The notes beneath the pieces are model-generated. The model ran no database searches, was not told where the DNA came from, and saw nothing but the letters and a program-made list of their open reading frames with translations. A program made the position numbers and the translations under genes. Shown here piece after piece: positions 1 to 5,509 of a stretch of DNA of 7,199 bases. The number at the start of each line of letters is the position of its first letter. The first letter of the stretch is position 1. Origin of the DNA: Alphaproteobacteria bacterium UBA2784 (GTDB lineage: Bacteria > Pseudomonadota > Alphaproteobacteria > Micropepsales > Micropepsaceae); contig DEIC01000039.1 in the NCBI GenBank assembly GCA_002352285.1, positions 1-7,199 on the forward strand. The letters are read 5' to 3'.

Positions 1-297
1 GGCATGCCGCTGGGCGTGAAGGTCACGCTGCGCCGCGAGCGCATGTATGAGTTCATCGACCGCCTGATCACCATGGCGCTGCCCCGCGTGCGCGACTTCC
101 GCGGCCTGAACGGCAAGAGCTTTGATGGCCGGGGCAATTATTCGATGGGTCTCAAGGAGCACATCGTGTTCCCCGAGATCGACTTCGACAAAGTTGAGCA
201 GGTGTGGGGCATGGACATCACCGTGTGCACATCCGCCAAATCCGACGACGAAGCCCGCGAGCTTCTGCGCGGCTTCCAGTTCCCGTTCATTTCCTGA
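1..297 (+). CDS. rplE: 50S ribosomal protein L5, C-terminal part (5' end outside window)
   Basis: L5 binds 5S rRNA together with L18 and L25-type proteins in the central protuberance of the large subunit and contacts S13 across the subunit interface. The frame is open from base 1 (GGC, Gly) and gives 98 residues, roughly the C-terminal half of a protein that is usually about 180 residues. Recognisable L5 blocks are GMPLGVKVTLRRERMYEF, then LPRVRDFRGLN, GNYSMGLKEHIVFPEID and the end block ARELLRGFQFPF. The methionine at base 4 is internal, since the family matches continue upstream of it, so it should not be taken as the start. The stop is TGA, 26 bases before rpsN. In E. coli the S8 repressor site lies near the start of rplE; that region is outside this window, so it cannot be checked here. 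Confidence 0.97.
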   Translation, partial: GMPLGVKVTLRRERMYEFIDRLITMALPRVRDFRGLNGKSFDGRGNYSMGLKEHIVFPEIDFDKVEQVWGMDITVCTSAKSDDEARELLRGFQFPFIS

Positions 298-323
298 TAC
301 CGGGTCATCAAGAAGGACACGAA

Positions 324-629
324 ATGGCCAAGGTCAGTTCCATCGAGCGTAACAACAAGCGCAAGCGCATGACGGCGCAGTACGCCGAGAAGCGCAAGAA
401 GCTCAAGGCAATCGCCGACAACGAGGCGCTGCCCATGGAGGAGCGCTTTGCCGCGCGCCTCAAGCTTGCGGCGCTTCCGCGCAATTCGTCAAAGGTGCGC
501 ATCCGCAACCGCTGCGAAGTGACGGGCCGCCCCCGCGCCTATTACCGCAAGCTCAAGATGTCGCGCATCTCGCTGCGTGATCTGGCCGCGATGGGTCAGA
601 TCCCCGGCATGGTCAAGTCGAGCTGGTAA
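324..629 (+). CDS. rpsN: 30S ribosomal protein S14, long zinc-independent form
   Basis: S14 binds the 3' major domain of 16S rRNA in the head of the small subunit. The product is 101 residues, the length of the long (C-minus) form. It has a single cysteine (Cys64), so the paired CxxC motifs of the short zinc-binding form are absent. The family signature lies at residues 61-82, including CEVTGRPRAYYRKLKMSRI, and the protein ends GMVKSSW as S14 usually does. The N-terminus (MAKVSSIERNNKRKRM) is strongly basic. The ATG at 324 is preceded by AGAAGGA at 311-317 with six bases between, which supports this start over an upstream in-frame ATG at 204 that would lie inside rplE. It sits between rplE and rpsH, its standard place in the spc operon. 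Confidence 0.98.
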   Translation: MAKVSSIERNNKRKRMTAQYAEKRKKLKAIADNEALPMEERFAARLKLAALPRNSSKVRIRNRCEVTGRPRAYYRKLKMSRISLRDLAAMGQIPGMVKSSW

Positions 630-644
630 GGGGAGGGCAGAGCC

Positions 645-1043
645 ATGGCAATGACTGATCCCCTGGGCGACATGATCACCCGCATCCGCAATGCGCAGTC
701 GCGCGGCATGTCGAAGGTTTCGACGCCGGCGTCGAACCTGCGCAAGCGCGTTCTCGATGTGCTGGCCTCGGAAGGTTACATCCGCGGCTATGCCGAGATC
801 GAGCACGCTGGCGGCAAGAAGGAGTTCGAGATCGAACTCAAGTATTATGACGGCCGTCCGGTCATCCGCGAGATTTCGCGCGTGTCCAAGCCCGGCCGCC
901 GCGTCTACACCGCTGTCAAGGACATCAAGCCTGTTCGCAATGGCCTTGGCATTACCATCATCTCGACCCCGCAGGGCGTCATGTCAGACACCGCCGCGCG
1001 CGACAAGAATGTCGGCGGCGAAGTGCTCTGCCAGGTGTTCTGA
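645..1043 (+). CDS. rpsH: 30S ribosomal protein S8
   Basis: S8 is a primary binder of the central domain of 16S rRNA (helix 21) and in E. coli also represses the spc operon by binding its mRNA. The product is 132 residues, the usual length. The N-terminal block DPLGDMITRIRNAQ is at residues 5-18. The C-terminal signature GLGITIISTPQGVMS (100-114) is followed by AR and by the closing block NVGGEVLCQVF. A purine-rich ribosome binding site GGGAGG (631-636) lies eight bases before ATG 645. A second in-frame ATG at 651 would remove only two residues and cannot be fully excluded, but the spacing favours 645. The gap from rpsN is 15 bases. Confidence 0.98.
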   Translation: MAMTDPLGDMITRIRNAQSRGMSKVSTPASNLRKRVLDVLASEGYIRGYAEIEHAGGKKEFEIELKYYDGRPVIREISRVSKPGRRVYTAVKDIKPVRNGLGITIISTPQGVMSDTAARDKNVGGEVLCQVF

Positions 1044-1070
1044 GGAAGCCGGGAAGGACTGGAGAGAAAC

Positions 1071-1604
1071 ATGTCCCGTATTGGCAAGAAACCGGTGGCG
1101 CTGCCCAAGGGCGTTACGGCCGACGTGAAGGGCCAGGACGTCAAGGTGAAGGGCCCCAAGGGCGAGCTGTCGTTCCGCCTGGTCGATGATGTGTCGGCTG
1201 CGGTTGAAGGCGGCAGCATTGTGGTCAAGGCCCGCGATACCTCGCAGCGCGCGCGCGCGATGTGGGGCATGTCGCGCACCCAGGTCGCCAACATGATCAA
1301 GGGCGTCTCGGAAGGCTATCGTGAAAACCTCGAGATAACCGGCGTCGGCTTCAAGGCGGCGGTGCAGGGCAAGAACCTGCAGCTGCAGCTTGGCTTCTCG
1401 CATGACGTGGTCTTCCCGATCCCGGCGGGCGTTGCCATCGTGTGCGAAAAGCCGACGATGATCGCCATCTCGGGCATCGACAAACAGCTGGTCGGCCAGA
1501 CGGCCGCCAAGATCCGCGGCTGGCGCGAGCCGGAGCCCTATAAGGGCAAGGGCATCCGCTATGCGGGCGAACGCATCCTGCGCAAGGAAGGCAAGAAGAA
1601 GTAA
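1071..1604 (+). CDS. rplF: 50S ribosomal protein L6
   Basis: L6 binds 23S rRNA near the sarcin-ricin loop and the factor-binding site of the large subunit. The protein is 177 residues, the normal length, starts MSRIGKKPVALPKGV, and carries two similar alpha/beta domains (about residues 1-82 and 83-177). The L6 signature PEPYKGKGIRYAGE is at 154-167, followed by the basic end RKEGKKK. Just before the signature the sequence reads RGWRE, where many homologues have a phenylalanine and a proline in place of W151 and E153; this is a minor variant seen by eye. The 27-base gap after rpsH contains three purine-rich stretches; GGAGAG at 1061-1066 is closest to the ATG. Confidence 0.98.
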   Translation: MSRIGKKPVALPKGVTADVKGQDVKVKGPKGELSFRLVDDVSAAVEGGSIVVKARDTSQRARAMWGMSRTQVANMIKGVSEGYRENLEITGVGFKAAVQGKNLQLQLGFSHDVVFPIPAGVAIVCEKPTMIAISGIDKQLVGQTAAKIRGWREPEPYKGKGIRYAGERILRKEGKKK

Positions 1605-1609
1605 GCGCC

Positions 1610-1969
1610 ATGACCAAATCCGCAGAACTTTTCGAGCGCCGCAAGCGCCGCACGCGCTTCAAGCTGCGCCAGACCAGCGGCGGGCGTCCGCGCCTTTCGG
1701 TGTTCCGCTCGTCGCAGCACATCTATGCCCAGGTCATCGACGACCTGAAGGGCGTGACCGTTGCTTCGGCTTCGACGGTTGAAGAAGCCACGCGCAAGGA
1801 AGCGCGCGGCTCCAACAAGGATGCCGCCGTGCGCGTTGGCAAGCTGATTGCCGAGCGCGCCATCAAGGCTGGCATCAGCGACGTGGTGTTCGACCGCGGC
1901 GGTTATCTGTTCCACGGGCGCGTGAAGGCGCTCGCCGATGCGGCCCGCGAGGCCGGTCTCAAATTCTGA
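1610..1969 (+). CDS. rplR: 50S ribosomal protein L18
   Basis: L18 binds 5S rRNA and, with L5, attaches it to the large subunit. The product is 119 residues with a basic N-terminal tail (ERRKRRTRFKLRQ, 9-21), the block RPRLSVFRSSQHIYAQ (26-41) and the typical ending FDRGGYLFHGRVKALADA (94-111) followed by AREAGLKF. The start codon lies only five bases after the rplF stop. The nearest good Shine-Dalgarno-like run, AAGGAAGG (1584-1591), is 18 bases upstream, inside the rplF coding region; the closer sequence is only AAGAAGAAG. Initiation therefore probably depends on ribosomes finishing rplF (inference). Confidence 0.98.
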   Translation: MTKSAELFERRKRRTRFKLRQTSGGRPRLSVFRSSQHIYAQVIDDLKGVTVASASTVEEATRKEARGSNKDAAVRVGKLIAERAIKAGISDVVFDRGGYLFHGRVKALADAAREAGLKF

Positions 1970-1980
1970 CGAGGTAAAGC

Positions 1981-2532
1981 GTGGCCCGTGAACGCAACGA
2001 ACGACCCGAGCGCGACAGCGATCTGACCGAGCGCCTGGTCCATATCAACCGCGTCGCCAAGGTGGTGAAGGGCGGCAAGCGCTTCGGCTTTGCTGCGCTC
2101 GTCATCGTCGGCGACCAGAAAGGCCGTGTCGGTTTCGGCCATGGCAAGGCGCGCGAAGTGCCGGAAGCCATGCGCAAGGCAACCGAAGCCGCCAAGCGCG
2201 CCATGGTGCGCATTCCGCTCAAGGAAGGCCGTACGATCCATCACGACGTGCGCGGCCATCACGGCGCGGGCAAGGTGATCCTGCGTCCGGCGCCGGTCGG
2301 CACCGGCATCATCGCGGGCGGTCCGATGCGCGCGGTGTTCGAGGCCCTTGGCCTGCACGACATTGTGGCCAAGTCGGTTGGCACGTCGAACGCCTATAAT
2401 ATGGTGCGCGCGACCTTCAATGCGCTGACCGAGGAGTCGTCGCCCCGCATGGTTGCGGCCAAGCGCGGCAAGAGCGTCGGCGAACTGATGGCGCGGCGCG
2501 GCCAGGCGGCTGAAGCCGCCGCCACCGAGTAA
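1981..2532 (+). CDS. rpsE: 30S ribosomal protein S5 (GTG start)
   Basis: S5 shapes the back of the small subunit near the mRNA entry site and contributes to decoding accuracy. The 183-residue product has an N-terminal S5 double-stranded-RNA-binding-like domain (about 15-80), with the loop KVVKGGKRFGF (27-37) where spectinomycin resistance changes map in other bacteria; no resistance change is evident by eye. The C-terminal domain includes PAPVGTGIIAGGPMRAVFEA (103-122) and SNAYNMVRAT (136-145), where many homologues have SNPYN. The Ala/Glu-rich end (EAAATE) is common in the group. The start is GTG at 1981, supported by GAGGT (1971-1975) five bases upstream and by the family N-terminus. The gap from rplR is 11 bases. 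Confidence 0.98.
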   Translation: MARERNERPERDSDLTERLVHINRVAKVVKGGKRFGFAALVIVGDQKGRVGFGHGKAREVPEAMRKATEAAKRAMVRIPLKEGRTIHHDVRGHHGAGKVILRPAPVGTGIIAGGPMRAVFEALGLHDIVAKSVGTSNAYNMVRATFNALTEESSPRMVAAKRGKSVGELMARRGQAAEAAATE

Positions 2533-2546
2533 GAGGGAGACGCCCC

Positions 2547-2732
2547 ATGGCGGCCAAGAAGATGATCCGGTTGCGTCAGGTCAAAAGCCCGATCCGCCGC
2601 GTGAAGGAGCAAGAGGCGACCTTGAAGGGTCTTGGCCTCAACAAGCTTCATCGCACCAGTGAAATTGAAGATTCGCCTGCCGTGCGCGGCATGATCCGCG
2701 CGGTCCAGCACCTGATCGTGGTGGAAGGCTGA
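2547..2732 (+). CDS. rpmD: 50S ribosomal protein L30
   Basis: L30 is a small large-subunit protein that binds 23S rRNA. The 61-residue product matches the bacterial short L30 form. IRLRQVKSPIRR (7-18) is the first strand and turn; LKGLGLNKLHRTSEIED (26-42) is the characteristic central block; VRGMIRAVQHLIVVEG (46-61) is the final helix and strand. The ATG at 2547 is preceded by GAGGGAGA (2533-2540) immediately after the rpsE stop, six bases from the start. It occupies its standard place between rpsE and rplO. Confidence 0.97.
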   Translation: MAAKKMIRLRQVKSPIRRVKEQEATLKGLGLNKLHRTSEIEDSPAVRGMIRAVQHLIVVEG

Positions 2733-2758
2733 GGCTTACGGGAAGACGAGGCTACGAC

Positions 2759-3322
2759 ATGAAGATCAACCAGCTTGCCCCCAGCGCGGGCTCTCACAAG
2801 CGCTCCAAGCGTCTTGGCCGCGGCCCGGGTTCGGGCAAGGGCAAGACCTCGGGCAAGGGCGTGAAGGGCCAGAAGGCGCGCGCCGGCGTGTCGATCCATG
2901 GCTTTGAAGGCGGCCAGATGCCGCTTCACATGCGCATGCCCAAGCGCGGCTTCAACAACATCTTCGCCCGTGACTTTGCGCAGGTGAACCTGAACCGCAT
3001 TGAAGCCGCTGTGGCGGATGGCCGCCTGAAGGCTGACGGCGTGATCGGCGCGGATGCGCTGCGCGCAGCCGGCCTTGTGCGCGGCGGCAAAGACGGCATC
3101 CGCCTCCTTGCAAAAGGCGGCGTGAAGACCAAACTCAATCTGGAGGTGGCGGGTGCCTCGTCGGGCGCTGTGGAGGCCGTGAAGGCCGCCGGCGGTTCGG
3201 TGAAGGTGCTTGGCGTCAAGGCGAAGCCCAAGAACAAGGGCCGCCCCGACAAGCCGGGCAAGCGCCAGCTGCGCCGTCAGAAGTCTGTGGAACGCCGCAC
3301 CGCGATGCGGGCTGCTTCCTGA
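2759..3322 (+). CDS. rplO: 50S ribosomal protein L15 with extended basic C-terminus
   Basis: L15 binds 23S rRNA late in large-subunit assembly. The N-terminal third is the Gly/Lys/Arg-rich extension that threads into rRNA (KRLGRGPGSGKGKTSGKG, 17-34, then GFEGGQMPLHMRMPKRGF, 48-65). The family signature runs from about 115 to 146 (RLLAKGGVKTKLNLEVAGAS and onward). The product is 187 residues, against 144 in E. coli. The excess is mostly a tail at about 153-187 with 14 Lys/Arg and only two acidic residues, beginning KAKPKNKGRPDKPGKRQ. Base use in the tail looks like the rest of the gene and the next gap is clean, so this is a real extension, not a missed stop. The start is ATG 2759 with GAGG (2748-2751) seven bases upstream. 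Confidence 0.97.
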   Translation: MKINQLAPSAGSHKRSKRLGRGPGSGKGKTSGKGVKGQKARAGVSIHGFEGGQMPLHMRMPKRGFNNIFARDFAQVNLNRIEAAVADGRLKADGVIGADALRAAGLVRGGKDGIRLLAKGGVKTKLNLEVAGASSGAVEAVKAAGGSVKVLGVKAKPKNKGRPDKPGKRQLRRQKSVERRTAMRAAS

Positions 3323-3339
3323 GGCTTTACGGCTATCGG

Positions 3340-3367
3340 CGGCACAGGTGATCGTCACTTTCTGCCG
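3340..3367 (+). other. Predicted RNA hairpin between rplO and secY
   Basis: CGGCA (3340-3344) pairs with TGCCG (3363-3367). Inside it AGGTGA (3346-3351) pairs with TCACTT (3355-3360) through one G-T wobble, closed by a TCG loop. The two helices are separated only by C3345 against TC (3361-3362). That makes about 11 base pairs in 28 bases. No T run follows, so it does not look like an intrinsic terminator. The secY ribosome binding site GGAGA (3374-3378) begins seven bases after the stem and stays free. It could be an mRNA processing or stability element separating rplO from secY expression (inference). Confidence 0.5.
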
Positions 3368-3384
3368 GAACGTGGAGACATGAC

Positions 3385-4713
3385 ATGGCTTCGGCCGCAG
3401 AACAGCTTGCCGCAAACCTGAACTTCTCGGCCTTCTCGAAGGCAACCGAGCTCAAGCAGCGCATCTGGTTCACACTGGGTGCGCTGATCGTTTACCGGCT
3501 CGGCACCTATATCCCCATGCCGGGCATTGATGCCTCGGCGCTGCAGAGCTTTTTCGGCCAGCAGGGTTCGCTGTTCGACATGCTCAACATGCTGGCGGGC
3601 GGTGCGGTGGGGCGCATGGCGATCTTTGCGCTCAACATCATGCCTTATGTTACGGCGTCGATCATCGTGCAGTTGATGACGACGGTTTCGCCCACGCTCG
3701 AAAAACTCAAGAAAGAGGGCGAGCAGGGCCGCAAGCAGATCAATCAATATACGCGCTATGGCACGGTGATCCTGGCGGCCGTGCAGGGCTTTGGCATTGC
3801 GGTCGGCCTTGAATCATCCCCCGGCGTGGTTGCTGATCCCGGCCTTTTCTTCCGCATCTCCACTGTCATCACGTTGACGGGCGGCACCGTGTTCCTGATG
3901 TGGCTGGGCGAGCAGATCACCGCGCGCGGCATCGGCAATGGCATCTCGCTCATCATCTTTGCGGGTATTGTGGCCGAGCTTCCCGCTGCCCTGATCAATC
4001 TCTTCGATCAGGGTTCGCGCGGCGCCATTCCGTTCACGACGATCCTGCTTGTGCTCGTGCTCTTTGCGGCGATCATCGTTTTCATCGTGTTCATGGAGCG
4101 CGCCCAGCGCCGCCTTCTGGTGCAGTATCCCAAACGCCAGGTCGGCAACCGCATGGTGGGGGGCGAGGCCTCACATCTGCCGTTGAAGCTCAATATGGCG
4201 GGCGTCATTCCGCCGATCTTTGCGTCATCGCTTCTGGTGCTGCCGACAACGATCCTGCAGTTCAATGCGACCAGTGCGCCGGAGTGGCTGCAGACCGCTG
4301 CGACGTGGCTGCGCCATGGCGAGCCGCTCTATATGGGCCTCTATGCGGCTGGCATTCTTTTCTTCTGCTTCTTCTATACGGCGATCGTGTTCAATCCGGC
4401 GGATACGGCCGAAAACCTGCGCAAGCAGGGCGGGTTCATTCCCGGCTATCGCCCCGGCAAGCGCACCGCCGAATACATCGACTATGTGCTGACGCGCCTG
4501 ACGGTGATTGGCGCGATTTACATCACGCTCGTCTGTCTGTTCCCCGAATTCCTGATTGCGGAATATGGCATCTCGTATCTTTTCGGCGGCACGTCGCTTC
4601 TGATCGCCGTCAGCGTGACGATGGATACCGTGGCGCAGATCCAGAGCCATTTGCTGGCGCATCAATATGAAGGCCTGATCCGCAAGTCGCGGCTGAAGGG
4701 TGCGCGCAGATGA
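3385..4713 (+). CDS. secY: Preprotein translocase channel subunit SecY
   Basis: SecY forms the inner-membrane channel of the Sec translocon with SecE and SecG, and works with SecA or the ribosome to export or insert proteins. The product is 442 residues, the usual length, with ten hydrophobic segments at about 26-44, 77-98, 124-143, 155-174, 186-208, 214-237, 272-292, 313-336, 372-390 and 396-415. Signature 1 covers AIFALNIMPYVTASIIVQL (79-97); signature 2 covers LGEQITARGIGNGISLIIF (174-192). The cytoplasmic loop FIPGYRPGKRTAEYID (351-366) holds Arg356, matching E. coli Arg357, which is needed for SecA-driven transport. GGAGA (3374-3378) lies six bases before ATG 3385; the out-of-frame ATG at 3380 is not used. 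Its last four bases overlap adk. Confidence 0.99.
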   Translation: MASAAEQLAANLNFSAFSKATELKQRIWFTLGALIVYRLGTYIPMPGIDASALQSFFGQQGSLFDMLNMLAGGAVGRMAIFALNIMPYVTASIIVQLMTTVSPTLEKLKKEGEQGRKQINQYTRYGTVILAAVQGFGIAVGLESSPGVVADPGLFFRISTVITLTGGTVFLMWLGEQITARGIGNGISLIIFAGIVAELPAALINLFDQGSRGAIPFTTILLVLVLFAAIIVFIVFMERAQRRLLVQYPKRQVGNRMVGGEASHLPLKLNMAGVIPPIFASSLLVLPTTILQFNATSAPEWLQTAATWLRHGEPLYMGLYAAGILFFCFFYTAIVFNPADTAENLRKQGGFIPGYRPGKRTAEYIDYVLTRLTVIGAIYITLVCLFPEFLIAEYGISYLFGGTSLLIAVSVTMDTVAQIQSHLLAHQYEGLIRKSRLKGARR

Positions 4714-5291
4714 TGCTGATCTTCCTCGGCCCTCCGGGCGCGGGCAAAGGCACGCAGGCCAAGCGCATCGAAGAGCGCCACGGTCTTCGCCAGCTTTCGA
4801 CCGGCGACATGCTGCGCGCGGCGCGGGCAGCGGGCACGAAGATCGGCCTTGAAGCCAAGGCGTTCATGGATCGTGGCGATCTGGTTCCGGATCGCGTGGT
4901 CATCGGCGCCGTTGAAGAGCGCATCCAGAATCCGGATTGTGCGCGCGGCGTGATCTTTGACGGTTTCCCCCGCAATGTGGCGCAGGCGGAAGCGCTTGAT
5001 GCGATGCTGGCGCGTTTGGGCAAAAAGCTCGACGCTGTAATCCAGCTCAAAGTCGATGATGCCGTTCTGGTTGCGCGCCAGGCCAATCGCGTCAAGGAAA
5101 CGCTGGCCGCAGGGCAGGCCGTGCGTGAAGACGACAAGCCGGAAGTGCTGGAGCACCGGCTGAAGGTCTATCACGGCCAGACAGCGCCACTGATCGCTTA
5201 CTATCAGGGCCGCGGGCTATTGAGAGTCGTCGATGGCATGGCGGCGATTGATGCGGTCACAGCCTCGATTGAGGCGGCATTGCGCAAGTAA
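4710..5291 (+). CDS. adk: Adenylate kinase, short-LID form
   Basis: Adenylate kinase catalyses ATP + AMP to 2 ADP in the cytoplasm. The 193-residue product has the P-loop GPPGAGKGT (7-15), the AMP-binding segment QLSTGDMLRAA (28-38) and FDGFPRN (83-89). Between about 118 and 142 it lacks the long LID insert with its Cys metal site found in Gram-positive enzymes, and it is about 20 residues shorter than the E. coli enzyme; Arg127, Arg139 and Arg150 are candidate phosphate-binding arginines. The start ATG 4710 overlaps the secY stop as ATGA. A second in-frame ATG at 4713 gives MLIFLGPPG. Alignment to the usual MNLILLGPPG pattern and the nine-base distance from AAGGG (4696-4700) favour 4710. Translation is probably coupled to secY. 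Confidence 0.98.
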   Translation: MMLIFLGPPGAGKGTQAKRIEERHGLRQLSTGDMLRAARAAGTKIGLEAKAFMDRGDLVPDRVVIGAVEERIQNPDCARGVIFDGFPRNVAQAEALDAMLARLGKKLDAVIQLKVDDAVLVARQANRVKETLAAGQAVREDDKPEVLEHRLKVYHGQTAPLIAYYQGRGLLRVVDGMAAIDAVTASIEAALRK

Positions 5292-5342
5292 CCCGTTGAA
5301 GGAACTTGCGAATTAAATATCCCGGACGGACGGGAAGATGAA

Positions 5343-5377
5343 TTGACTGGCGCGAACGAATCCGTATAGTCCGCGCC
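5343..5377 (+). promoter_or_regulatory. Sigma-70-type promoter for rpsM-rpsK-rpoA
   Basis: A -35 box TTGACT (5343-5348) and a -10 box TATAGT (5365-5370) are separated by 16 bases; each differs from the consensus (TTGACA, TATAAT) at one position. An AT-rich run AATTAAATAT (5311-5320) lies upstream, somewhat far for an UP element. The bases after the -10 box are CCGCGCC, a GC-rich discriminator of the kind found at promoters under stringent control. Transcription would start near 5377, giving a leader of about 130 bases before rpsM. The upstream genes could also read through, because I see no intrinsic terminator after adk. Confidence 0.8.
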
Positions 5378-5383
5378 TCTTTT

Positions 5384-5435
5384 GCCGGGCCCGCAATTTT
5401 GTTGCGAGCCCAACAGGCGGTTCCGCTGGGCCGCC
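5384..5435 (+). promoter_or_regulatory. Structured rpsM leader: stem-loop with alternative pairing
   Basis: GGGC (5387-5390) pairs with GCCC (5408-5411). After a C/A mismatch, CGCAA (5392-5396) pairs with TTGCG (5402-5406) around a TTTTG loop. GCC (5384-5386) can extend the stem by pairing with GGC (5416-5418) across a bulge. That same GGC is also part of GGCGG (5416-5420), which can pair with CCGCC (5431-5435), so the two states exclude each other. The element lies just after the predicted transcription start. It is not followed by a T run, so it is not an obvious terminator. A regulatory role is inference from location and pairing alone. Confidence 0.45.
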
Positions 5436-5476
5436 GGGATCGCGCGTTCCCCATCCGCGCACCGGCCACCGGCGTG

Positions 5477-5500
5477 CCCGCATCAGACATCTGACGGGAG
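5477..5500 (+). promoter_or_regulatory. Hairpin covering the rpsM Shine-Dalgarno sequence
   Basis: CCCG (5477-5480) pairs with CGGG (5495-5498), and TCAG (5483-5486) pairs with CTGA (5491-5494) around an ACAT loop, with a two-base bulge (CA, 5481-5482). The paired CGGG contains the first three bases of the rpsM ribosome binding site GGGAG (5496-5500), which is nine bases before the GTG start. Folding would therefore hinder initiation, while an opened form would allow it. This is the expected geometry for translational control of an operon's first gene, but no regulator is identified. Confidence 0.45.
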
Positions 5501-5509
5501 AAAAAGTCC

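Noticed and set aside
4..297. Taking ATG at base 4 as the true start of a small 97-residue gene
   Set aside because: The residue before it and the following sequence match the interior of L5; the gene simply continues upstream of the window.
1245..1260. Alternating GC run in rplF, considered as a Z-DNA-prone or repeat element
   Set aside because: It encodes the ordinary Gln-Arg-Ala-Arg-Ala stretch of L6 with GC-ending codons, so coding and base composition explain it.
2648..3445. 265-codon open frame on the minus strand opposite rpmD, rplO and the secY start
   Set aside because: It mirrors strongly conserved plus-strand genes in GC-rich DNA, has no recognisable protein family, and crosses three gene boundaries. 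It is a shadow frame.
3900..4670. 256-codon open frame in another plus frame inside secY
   Set aside because: It lies fully within the unmistakable SecY coding region; its product is rich in His, Arg, Cys and Trp with no family resemblance, as expected from out-of-frame GC-rich DNA.
5320..5335. Small inverted repeat TCCCG/CGGGA after adk, considered as a terminator
   Set aside because: Only five base pairs with a six-base loop and no following T run; it gives no real case for intrinsic termination.
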